Assembly: GCA_019694835.1 (NCBI GenBank)
Contig: JAIBBE010000122.1
Location: forward strand, 1 to 23,561
DNA: 23,561 nt
Direction: 5' to 3'
From: Fimbriimonadaceae bacterium
Lineage (GTDB): Bacteria > Armatimonadota > Fimbriimonadia > Fimbriimonadales > Fimbriimonadaceae
The translations under genes and the position numbers were made by a program. This document shows positions 7,138 through 14,147 of the stretch, piece after piece. The notes beneath the pieces are model-generated. The model searched no databases. It worked only from the letters and a program-made list of their open reading frames with translations, and was not told the origin of the DNA. Each line of letters begins with the position of its first letter. Within the stretch, counting starts at the first letter, position 1.

Positions 7138-7914
7138 ATGGTCCATGAAAACGACTGGGATGTCCTAGGCATCGACCCCGCCCCATCCAAGGAAGCGGTG
7201 ATCTTCGATGGCACCCGCTGGGAAGTTGTCTGTCCGCAGAAGTTGCGGGATCACATCGAGGCCCGGCTGCGCGCCAATCCACGTACCCTGATCGCGTGGG
7301 ACTCGCCGTTGAGCTTTGGGCGTGACAACTACTACGACCGATTGGTAGATAAGGTCGCCCAAAACTGGGTTCTCGACAACGTTGAGGCACGTCGCTTCGA
7401 GGAGAAGGCAGTCAACGCATTGCCCTTTGCCGGAGTTCCACAGTGGGCGGTGAGTTGTGCTTCGCTCGGCTATCCCTTCGGGACGCCGCCAAAGGGACTG
7501 CGCCTTGCGACAGACGCGACACCGGACATGGCGATGAGCGAGGTCCCTCTCGTCATCGAAGTTCACCCGGCTGTCGCCATCGGCGTCTGGTGGCTGGACC
7601 GCGGAATCGCGCCTCAATTGCCGGTCTATAAAGGCCGCTCAATGCGATGTATTGAGATAACGGAGTTGTTACGACTCGACGCCGAAGCGGGCAAAGACGA
7701 CGACCATCTCGATGCCTGTGTCGCCTACCATCTGGGCCGCGGTTTCTTGAACGGTGGGGCGCAGTGGCTTGGCAACCCGGTGGCTGGCGGCTACGTGCTG
7801 CCGGTTGGGCCGTCACTGACAGTCCTCAGCCGTTCTTACGCGCAACTTCCACCCCCTCGCCGCCGTCGGTCCAAGCCTCTTACAGCGCTCGGCGGTGGAA
7901 ATGGTGGCCAATAG
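7138..7914 (+). CDS. DUF429-like RNase H-fold protein
   Basis: The 258-residue protein has the acidic motifs of the DUF429-type RNase H fold: VLGIDPAP (Asp13) in the first strand, AWDSPLS (Asp55), VIEVHPAVA (Glu141) and a closing DDDHLDACVAYHLG (Asp187-189, Asp192). These acids would form a two-metal site. DUF429 proteins are predicted nucleases; activity has rarely been tested. I chose ATG 7138 because the first strand begins six residues later. A GTG at 7084 is in frame but has GAGGG only one base away, too close for a good ribosome site. The C-terminal tail is Pro/Arg-rich (PPPRRRRSKPL). It follows the coiled-coil gene by about 80 bases on the same strand and may be a fourth member of the operon. 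It converges on the gene at 7975-9075. Confidence 0.75.
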   Translation: MVHENDWDVLGIDPAPSKEAVIFDGTRWEVVCPQKLRDHIEARLRANPRTLIAWDSPLSFGRDNYYDRLVDKVAQNWVLDNVEARRFEEKAVNALPFAGVPQWAVSCASLGYPFGTPPKGLRLATDATPDMAMSEVPLVIEVHPAVAIGVWWLDRGIAPQLPVYKGRSMRCIEITELLRLDAEAGKDDDHLDACVAYHLGRGFLNGGAQWLGNPVAGGYVLPVGPSLTVLSRSYAQLPPPRRRRSKPLTALGGGNGGQ

Positions 7915-7974
7915 TCATTTCCGTAGGGAAAGCGCGCCATCCGGCGAATGCGATTTGCCACAAAGTCAGATGTC

Positions 7975-9075
7975 TTAGCCTAAGCGGAAGGCGGGAAGGT
8001 AGTGTGCGCTCTTGCCGCGAAGATAGCGATCCAGCGCACCAAGGTCAGCGTCTTCTCTGATCATCTCCGCATGCAGCCCTTCCCACGTCCGGTAGGTGAA
8101 GCACTGTTTCCAATCGGGATGCAGGTAACCGCGCACGACCGGTTCCGGGTCCGCAAAAGAGTAGCGTTCATCCGCGTATCGTTTACCCGCCGTAGTTCGG
8201 CACTGGCTGCTGCTGACGAGATTCACGACGTGCCATGGAACCGCCCCTGCCATTTCCGAAGCGAAGACGATGTTGCGGAAGAGTTGGCTATGTAAGTCGG
8301 TACCCATGTTTTCGGGTCGAACTATGTGCTTGGTCCGGTCACTCGTCTTCTCCCCGAGATAGCGCGCCAACAAGCCTGCCCGCGAGGTGGGCTTTTCACC
8401 TTTCTTGGTCTGGAGGTCGTGGGCGAGCGGGTTGCCCGAACCGAATTTGGCTTCGACGCTGATGACCATCTCGCCTTCGGCAACCAGCATAATGTCTGGC
8501 TCTGTCACAAAGGTGTGAATGTCTGGCTCCAATATGTTGCGCACTCGCACCAGCGGCTCATAGCGTGCATGTTGCCCGTGCTCCAAGTCGATGCGACGAC
8601 CCCAAAGGTACAAGTGGGGCTGAGTGCGCAGGGAGCGGCCGGTGAGGTACTGAGCTACGTGACGCAGTTTCCCGGCCGCCGCCAAGCTGACGAATACGTT
8701 CCAACTCAATGCGTCCTCGGACATCTCATAGCCCAAGCGATGCGATTCGGCTTTCATCCCCTTCGGCAAGGCAAGCTCGCGCACAAGGTCGGGCCGGACG
8801 ATGAAATTTCTCAACTGCGCCTCGTTCTCCCGCCCTCGGCCATTCCAGTAAACGAACGTGCCCGAATGAAGCCGGATTCCATGATCCGGGCACCACGGCA
8901 TCGTCCGCAGTCTGGGCCCCCCCATGCGGCCCAACTGTTTGCCGTACGGGAGATGAAGCAGCGTTGCCAAGCAGCCCCGCAGCGGACACCCGCTCGGCGG
9001 GCTTTCGACCGTACGGGTGGGATCGAAATCCGCGTGCCCGAAATGGCGGAGGCAATCAGAGGTCTCGCTAGGCAT
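7975..9075 (-). CDS. PD-(D/E)XK nuclease-like protein with N-terminal zinc-knuckle pattern
   Basis: This is a 366-residue protein. The nuclease core is TEPDIMLVAEGEMVISVEAK (residues 191-210): Asp194, then Glu208-x-Lys210, the standard PD-D...ExK layout of restriction-like endonucleases. The N-terminal third has CPLRGC (Cys30, Cys35), HLPYGKQLGR and MPWCPDHGIRLHSGTFVYWNG-type residues around Cys62 and His65, which could hold one zinc and read DNA. The CPDHG string recalls TniQ knuckles but the surroundings differ. Residues 175-215 follow the PGxxxxPD...IEAKFxS style of restriction enzymes without a partner methylase, so a modification-dependent or stand-alone nuclease is likely. No strong ribosome site precedes the ATG, so the start is uncertain. 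It lies 111 bases downstream of the HhH glycosylase-like gene on the same strand. Confidence 0.72.
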   Translation of the reverse strand: MPSETSDCLRHFGHADFDPTRTVESPPSGCPLRGCLATLLHLPYGKQLGRMGGPRLRTMPWCPDHGIRLHSGTFVYWNGRGRENEAQLRNFIVRPDLVRELALPKGMKAESHRLGYEMSEDALSWNVFVSLAAAGKLRHVAQYLTGRSLRTQPHLYLWGRRIDLEHGQHARYEPLVRVRNILEPDIHTFVTEPDIMLVAEGEMVISVEAKFGSGNPLAHDLQTKKGEKPTSRAGLLARYLGEKTSDRTKHIVRPENMGTDLHSQLFRNIVFASEMAGAVPWHVVNLVSSSQCRTTAGKRYADERYSFADPEPVVRGYLHPDWKQCFTYRTWEGLHAEMIREDADLGALDRYLRGKSAHYLPAFRLG

Positions 9076-9186
9076 TAGAAATGAGGAGCAGATGAAGGAA
9101 TATCATTCAGCGTACTCTGCTGCTCAAATTGCGGGGAATCGAAGCCAACATGTGGCGGCAACTCTGCACTTTTTGTACGCCGTCAG

Positions 9187-9906
9187 TTAGCGTTTCGCTG
9201 GCACCTTCGCAACCCGCTCCAAACTCGCGAAAACACAGGCGTCGAAGATGCACGGGTAAATGCCGATTTGTGCGAGCATGCTCTGAAGGCCATCTTCGAC
9301 AAAGCAATAGTAGTTCTCGTCGGAAAGCGCTGTTGGGCTCAGCGGTACCGGGAACTGCAGCTCGCGCAATACCTTCACCATTCGGCTGTCGAGCGGAACT
9401 TCAAATCGCGACAATCCAAGCCACTGGATCAGGTTGCGCGACTGCTTCGGCCCAATTCCCTTGAAAGTTTCTTGCAGAAAGCCCGCGATCTCCCGCTCGC
9501 GGTCCCTGCTAGTCCGCGCTGCAATCCCTTGTAGCCGTGTACTGACCTCACCCCAGTCACTCCTCAGATAAGTTGCGGCCTCCGCCAACTCCTCGCCAAT
9601 CATCTTGCCCCGGCGCATCCCATTGGCAGCAAGGGTCCTCTCCGCTTGGACCGCGAGACGCCTTGCGCTTCTGCAATGGTTCCAATCAAGCAACGGATCG
9701 GAACCCAGCAGGAACTTGGCGACCTTGGAAGTTTCACCAGACGGCTGCTGCGTCTTCAGCAGGCACCCTACCAACGTGTGCCAGAAGTTGCCGACCGTCA
9801 GGTCGATGCCACTGCGCTCCCGAACAAGCTTGTGGTCATTCCACCGTGCGACAAAGGCTTGATATGCCCGTTCGTCAGCGGCTTGGATGACCCATCTGAA
9901 TTTCAC
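9187..9906 (-). CDS. HhH-GPD DNA glycosylase-like protein
   Basis: I chose GTG 9906 as start because AAGGGGG lies about seven bases upstream. A TTG at 9957 would add 17 residues with poor support. In the 239-residue product, TFKGIGPKQSRNLIQWLGL (about 147-165) is a helix-hairpin-helix with Lys154 in the place of the catalytic lysine of endonuclease III (GVGRK). FEVPLDSRMVKVL then supplies Asp173 at the place of the catalytic aspartate. Both key residues are therefore present, as in bifunctional glycosylase/AP lyases of the endonuclease III and 8-oxoguanine glycosylase groups. No iron-sulfur Cys cluster is seen at the C-terminus. Such an enzyme would remove a damaged or modified base. In this setting, next to a PD-(D/E)XK gene, it might attack modified phage DNA. 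That link is inference. Confidence 0.72.
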   Translation of the reverse strand: MKFRWVIQAADERAYQAFVARWNDHKLVRERSGIDLTVGNFWHTLVGCLLKTQQPSGETSKVAKFLLGSDPLLDWNHCRSARRLAVQAERTLAANGMRRGKMIGEELAEAATYLRSDWGEVSTRLQGIAARTSRDREREIAGFLQETFKGIGPKQSRNLIQWLGLSRFEVPLDSRMVKVLRELQFPVPLSPTALSDENYYCFVEDGLQSMLAQIGIYPCIFDACVFASLERVAKVPAKR

Positions 9907-10064
9907 TACAGTGCCCCCTTGAACGCGTTGCGAGGTAATCGTCAGAGAGCGTCGCAATGACGCCGCGTGGTTTGGTCAGCAAGTGGGGTGAAAGCAAACT
10001 CAGCCAGCGCTTCGACTACCGGAGGTCAAATTCGAACGTGACTAAGTTGCTTGGTGTCGGTGTG

Positions 10065-11009
10065 CTAACGCAACGGATGCCCTCTAAGCCGATACTCCTG
10101 ATCGTGTTGTCCCTTGCGTACCTCGAACGTATCGCTGTGCTGCTTCAGCAACTCGGCGAACGTCGCAGCCCCATAACTCTTCTCGTCGAACGTTGGGTCA
10201 AGGCGCTTGACCATGGGACGTATCGCGGCCTTTAGGACCCACGGGTCGCCCTTGTTCGCGGACAGTCGCGCGATGGCGCGGCGAATGAGATCCACAGCAT
10301 TTGGTGGGGCGCGAGGCCGAAGATCGGTGGCCTCGGGAATCATTGCGGGAGGAACGAGATCGCTGGCGTCGGGTGGCGGCGGTGGGAATGTGTGCTGTGC
10401 TTCGGGGCCCGGTCCTTCGGACGCTGGCGCAGGGTCAGCGGCCGCATTCGCAGGTAGCCCCACGGCCTCAGAAGGTGCGGCAATTGCAGCGCGCTCGTCA
10501 ATCGTCAGCTTTTCGTAGTAGCGAAACTCGTGACAGCTATGCGCCCAGTGCCGGTTCGTGGCAGCTTCGCAGCCGATTCCGACCAACGTCTTGCCCGTAG
10601 CTTTGATCTTCTGCGCGACAGGCAGGAAGTCGCTGTCACCGCCGACAATTAGGATGGTTGCGATGTGAGGAAAGCGGATGATGTCTTCGGTGGCATCTAG
10701 GCAGAGCTTGATGTCGGCGCCGTTCTTGGCAGAACCGCCCGGCGGGAAGAGCTGGATCAGCTCGACGGCGTTATGCAGCAGAACTTCCCGGTACCGCGCG
10801 AACCACTGCCAGTTGCCGTATGCACGATTGATCGCGACGGCGCCAAGCGAAGCCGCGAACTCCATCAGGCCCTCGACATCGACCAGCGGGTCCTGCGGCG
10901 TATAGCGGCATGCTTTGTAAGTGCCGGGCCCCTTTCGCGTATCGAGCAGGCTCGCGTGAATATTCTCAAAGTCCCAGTAGACGGCAACGTTCGAAGAGTC
11001 GGAGTTCAT
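10065..11009 (-). CDS. NYN-domain RNase-like protein with OST-HTH/LOTUS domain
   Basis: The start at ATG 11009 has GAAGGC seven bases upstream; an ATG at 11048 has no ribosome site. The 314-residue protein begins with a NYN/PIN-like domain: VAVYWDFENIH (Asp13), NGADIKLCLDA (Asp99, Asp105) and IVGGDSDFLPVAQ (Asp125, Asp127). All four metal-binding positions are present, so RNase activity is plausible. A Pro/Ala-rich linker (about 180-235, with PPPPP) leads to an OST-HTH/LOTUS domain (about 236-306: NAVDLIRRAIARL ... YGAATFAELLKQH ... EYRLRG), which binds RNA, often G-rich. This is the LabA/DUF88 plus LOTUS layout seen in many bacteria. Its cellular role is not established. It lies 167 bases beyond the SLOG-patatin gene on the same strand and could be its downstream neighbour or independent. 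Confidence 0.88.
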   Translation of the reverse strand: MNSDSSNVAVYWDFENIHASLLDTRKGPGTYKACRYTPQDPLVDVEGLMEFAASLGAVAINRAYGNWQWFARYREVLLHNAVELIQLFPPGGSAKNGADIKLCLDATEDIIRFPHIATILIVGGDSDFLPVAQKIKATGKTLVGIGCEAATNRHWAHSCHEFRYYEKLTIDERAAIAAPSEAVGLPANAAADPAPASEGPGPEAQHTFPPPPPDASDLVPPAMIPEATDLRPRAPPNAVDLIRRAIARLSANKGDPWVLKAAIRPMVKRLDPTFDEKSYGAATFAELLKQHSDTFEVRKGQHDQEYRLRGHPLR

Positions 11010-11176
11010 GATTTGCCTTCGGCTTTCGCCGCTAGAACAATCGGACATTGGAGAGACCAGTCCGATTATCGCGAGTAGGGTGGGCGTCCGACGAAAGTGG
11101 TCAGGCTATTGTTGAAGGGGATGAAGGCTTTTCAGTGGGCGCATTGGCCGGCAACGCAGTGGCGACGTGCCAATTT

Positions 11177-12871
11177 TCAAGGACCAAATTTTTCCCATGG
11201 AATCGCTTTGACCCCATTGAGAAATCGGGACTTTACCGGCCCCAACACCTCCGGTTTGAGCGCCGCCGTACGCCCCAGATCAATCAACTCGCCAATCTCC
11301 TTGGGCCCATCGAGTGCATAACTGCCGGGCGCGGTAACAGTATTGACCCGGAGGAATCTCGCATCGCTAACAAGATGCCGCGCCAATCGCAAGGAGGACT
11401 CCTGCTGGACATTCATCAGCAAATCGAGTATCCGCTTCTTCCAGAGCCACCCAACAATCCCAGCGCGGGTTTGTTGCCTCGCAGTAAAGGGCTCCTCAGT
11501 AGTCCCAACGCTCAGCACGTCAACTCGCTCAATTGGTACGCGAAGGAAGCAGACGGTCTCCACAATGGCCGCCATAGCCGGTGAGTTCGCCCATACTCCA
11601 CCATCAAAATAGCTGCTTTCCGCGACCATGTTGGCAATCTTTGCCGCACTGAAATAGGTCGGCGCAGCCGCCGTCGCAAGCGCTGCAAGGGCGGCCTGCG
11701 TATTTGCATCAGCGGTCAGATCGGAGTGGTGCGGCGTGCGAAACTGATGCGATATACCTCCCACCGCATGATAGGTAGGAATCAGGAGGCGGCAGCGCGA
11801 GTCCCGGAGTGGAATGGGTCGCTTGCCCGCGTAAAGCGCCTGCTCCAATTCGCGCAGTAATACCGCCTGCGAGTATTTTGGTACAGCAACGTGCCGCGCG
11901 GTTCGCCACATCTTGCCGCGTAGGCGCGTCACCGGAAAGATAATGGGTCCTCGCTTGCGGTAGAAATCCAACATCTGTTGCCCGGAAAGGCCGAGCCCCA
12001 AGCCGATGGCGAGTATTCCGCCGGTTGAAGTTCCCGCGATCAAGTCAAAGTGGTCCACTACTCGAAGGCCAGTCTGCTCTTCCCAAGCGGCAATAGCCGA
12101 AGCGGTGAACGCCCCCTTTAGTCCGCCACCGTCGAGGGAAAGGATTCGGAAGCTGACCCCATCGGCTCCCCGTCCACGAACGAGCGGCAATCGTTCCAGT
12201 TGCTCGCAAACGCGAACGGAAAGACTGCCAACATCAGTGGCGGTGGAAAGCTCGCGATTCTGCGCCGGGCTTAGCCCGTTCCTCAGGCTCTGATACACCT
12301 CTGGATGCTGCTCCACAAACGCTTGCGCCGCGCCACCCAGTCCGCCTAAGAGAAAGCACGGTAGCCCACGCTCAACTGCCATTCCTAGCTCCAATGGAAT
12401 GCCGGCGCGCCCCCCGACTGCTTGCCACCACTTGCCCCCAACTACCACTACGGCGTCACTACGCGACGCCATCCACGTTCGTAAGAGCACCAAACTGTCA
12501 TCGCGAGCGCGGTCGCCAGATGCTTCCGGCATCTCGTACACGATTGCAACCTTACGGAACTTATCAGCGGGGAAATTCTTGGGATCTTTGGACCAGTAAC
12601 GCGATGTAGCCAAGACTAGGCAGTCCTTCCTGCCTCCGCCATCTTGATATGACCCTGCTTCTTCAATCAGGACGGGCGTGAAGCTCGGATGACTTCCGTG
12701 CACGATGTGTCCGCCACGTTGGAATACCGCGCGCGCAAGTTGGCGAACGAACTCAAGAATGGACGCGCGTTGGGCGTCGGTTGTGCCTTCCTCTTCAGGA
12801 AGAGCGCCGGATAGCCAAATGCGAGCGCCAGACAGAGAGGCTTGACCCAGATGTGGCTGATCGCTCGGCAT
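11177..12871 (-). CDS. SLOG-patatin fusion: predicted nucleotide-sensing phospholipase effector
   Basis: This is a 564-residue, two-part protein. Residues 15-190 look like a SLOG nucleotide-binding Rossmann domain: ARIWLSGALP at the first strand, a GGHIVHGSHPSF turn, AVVVVGGKWW, GIPLELGMAVERGLPCFLL and GGLGG. Residues 240-510 are a patatin phospholipase: oxyanion loop DGGGLKG (247-253), nucleophile elbow GTSTG with Ser282, and the catalytic Asp423 in YFDGGVWANSP. The Ser-Asp dyad is complete, so lipid hydrolysis at the membrane is expected. SLOG domains sense TIR-made cyclic ADP-ribose in Thoeris ThsA, and patatins are effectors (CapV) in CBASS. Two TIR genes lie just upstream on the same strand. 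I infer that the TIR product binds the SLOG part and unleashes the lipase. No clear ribosome site precedes the ATG, but the first strand fixes the start closely. Confidence 0.86.
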   Translation of the reverse strand: MPSDQPHLGQASLSGARIWLSGALPEEEGTTDAQRASILEFVRQLARAVFQRGGHIVHGSHPSFTPVLIEEAGSYQDGGGRKDCLVLATSRYWSKDPKNFPADKFRKVAIVYEMPEASGDRARDDSLVLLRTWMASRSDAVVVVGGKWWQAVGGRAGIPLELGMAVERGLPCFLLGGLGGAAQAFVEQHPEVYQSLRNGLSPAQNRELSTATDVGSLSVRVCEQLERLPLVRGRGADGVSFRILSLDGGGLKGAFTASAIAAWEEQTGLRVVDHFDLIAGTSTGGILAIGLGLGLSGQQMLDFYRKRGPIIFPVTRLRGKMWRTARHVAVPKYSQAVLLRELEQALYAGKRPIPLRDSRCRLLIPTYHAVGGISHQFRTPHHSDLTADANTQAALAALATAAAPTYFSAAKIANMVAESSYFDGGVWANSPAMAAIVETVCFLRVPIERVDVLSVGTTEEPFTARQQTRAGIVGWLWKKRILDLLMNVQQESSLRLARHLVSDARFLRVNTVTAPGSYALDGPKEIGELIDLGRTAALKPEVLGPVKSRFLNGVKAIPWEKFGP

Positions 12872-13001
12872 AGGTGAACTATCACAAGACAGAATCTGGG
12901 GTTACGTGGACAAACGACCCCAAATCATGTTCGTCAAGGTGGAAGCGGCTTTGGATGTATCTAGCCATGACAGGCTAGGACCGAGAATGGCGATGCCACG
13001 G

Positions 13002-13508
13002 TTACAGGTCTCGCAACAGAAGACCACTTGACTGTCCGGGCTGCCAAGCCCCAAGCGGGCCTTGCTGCGAAATGTCGATTCGTCGGTACAGTTGAAGGTA
13101 TTCACTTCCATGTGTTGTTAAGCCGTCGGTCGTCGGGACGATAAAGATTTGATCAAGGTCCTTCTTCCCATCGGCGTAACCAATCTCCCAAGGACACCAC
13201 CTTGATGCCATAGAATTTTGCGTCGCCAAGAAGAGGAAGTAGTCCAAAGTGACAATCTTCTGCTGGATACGCGCCGCCGTCTCGCGATTTGGTGATTCGG
13301 GCATCTCCGCATCTTGCCAATCAACATACACACGCCACCCGTCGTCGGCTAACAGACGCTCAAGCCCTACTACGAGGCTGGCATCGCGGTGACTGTGGCA
13401 CAGAAACACCGTCTTTAAGCCAAGAGCCTTCGCCTCATTGAGCGTGCGCGCTGCAGTTGCGCGACCTCTTGCCGCTGCGGACCTAAGTGCATCAATGCGA
13501 ATCGCCAT
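13002..13508 (-). CDS. TIR-domain protein (candidate second NADase of a Thoeris-like system)
   Basis: This 168-residue single-domain protein has AGGAGA five bases before the ATG. TVFLCHSHRDASLVVGLERL (residues 33-52) is the first strand and helix of a TIR domain. GWRVYVDWQD (57-66) is the second strand and BB loop. YFLFLATQNSMASRWCPWEI (90-109) includes Glu108 in the WCxWEIGYA motif, the usual catalytic glutamate of NAD-cleaving TIR domains. The ending (SSGLLLRDL) resembles the final helix of stand-alone TIR proteins, so it is complete. TIR domains of this type cleave NAD and can make cyclic ADP-ribose signals. It lies between the ThsB-like gene (51 bases upstream) and the SLOG-patatin gene (130 bases downstream), all on the same strand, which suggests one immune unit. 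Confidence 0.88.
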   Translation of the reverse strand: MAIRIDALRSAAARGRATAARTLNEAKALGLKTVFLCHSHRDASLVVGLERLLADDGWRVYVDWQDAEMPESPNRETAARIQQKIVTLDYFLFLATQNSMASRWCPWEIGYADGKKDLDQIFIVPTTDGLTTHGSEYLQLYRRIDISQQGPLGAWQPGQSSGLLLRDL

Positions 13509-13559
13509 GGTTCTCCTACTTCGTTGTGCGGCCCGAATCCTGCCCTGTCGGCATCCCGT

Positions 13560-14057
13560 CTAGTTCGCCTTCCGAATACGGATCGCCTCCTCAACAGCGT
13601 TTGCCAGATGGGTCGAAATCCAAGCGTATCTTTCTTTGCTATCCGTCCCTGCTGGGCTATAGCACTTAGCGATTGAGGACAGCATCTTCCCCGTCGAGCC
13701 AAGTTTGATGTAATCGAACGGATTGTTTCCCTTGGCTGAAGTCTCTCCGGCAAAGTTTTTTAGACCGTTTATGTGAATGCCGACTACACCCATGCCCTCA
13801 TCCCAAGACTTAACGATCTCATAATTGATCCATTTTCGATTCGCCGTATTTGAGCCGACGAGCACAATCGTGCATGACTTTCCGTACATTTGATCGGCAA
13901 TCCACTTCTTAATCGCAGTGTCGCCACCTCCGACAATAGTCTCCCAGTCGTTGTCGCGAGCTGGCGGGTTCCCCTCGACAGTGCCGATTTGTCGAACCTG
14001 TGACGCGCGAACGGAGTCAGGGATGTAGTGGAAGCTGTAGAAGCAGCGTCGGACCAT
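13560..14057 (-). CDS. thsB: ThsB-like Thoeris TIR protein (former DUF1863)
   Basis: The 165-residue protein starts at ATG with AAGAGGT six bases upstream. CFYSFHYIPDSVRASQVRQI (residues 5-24), followed by GTVEGN and DNDWETI...GGDTAIKKWI, is the typical opening of ThsB/DUF1863 proteins. SCTIVLVGSNTANRKWINYE (61-80) gives the central strand and the helix with the conserved Glu80, and VVGIHINGLK the next strand. ThsB proteins detect phage infection and make a cyclic ADP-ribose isomer that activates a SLOG-bearing effector. No SIR2-SLOG ThsA gene is visible. The SLOG-carrying candidate effector is the patatin fusion two genes downstream. It is 90 bases after hsdR with no clear terminator, so read-through from the RM operon is possible. 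Confidence 0.87.
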   Translation of the reverse strand: MVRRCFYSFHYIPDSVRASQVRQIGTVEGNPPARDNDWETIVGGGDTAIKKWIADQMYGKSCTIVLVGSNTANRKWINYEIVKSWDEGMGVVGIHINGLKNFAGETSAKGNNPFDYIKLGSTGKMLSSIAKCYSPAGTDSKERYAWISTHLANAVEEAIRIRKAN

Positions 14058-14147
14058 GGCTTACCTCTTGAAAGAATTCGGCGATAAGGAAAAATGCTGG
14101 CGAGATGGGCGGCGCATTGTCGTGTCACTACCTGCCGGCGACCACAG

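Noticed and set aside
8326..9078. Open frame on the plus strand (250 codons) opposite the PD-(D/E)XK gene
   Set aside because: The minus-strand frame has nuclease motifs and a Cys/His pattern. The plus-strand frame has neither.
12902..13111. Minus-strand frame of 69 codons overlapping the end of the TIR gene
   Set aside because: The TIR frame ends in a normal final helix, so this out-of-frame piece is not needed. No domain was seen.
11177..14057. CBASS (patatin CapV effector)
   Set aside because: No CD-NTase or ubiquitin-like Cap2/Cap3 gene is present. The adjacent signal makers are TIR proteins, so a Thoeris-type reading fits better.
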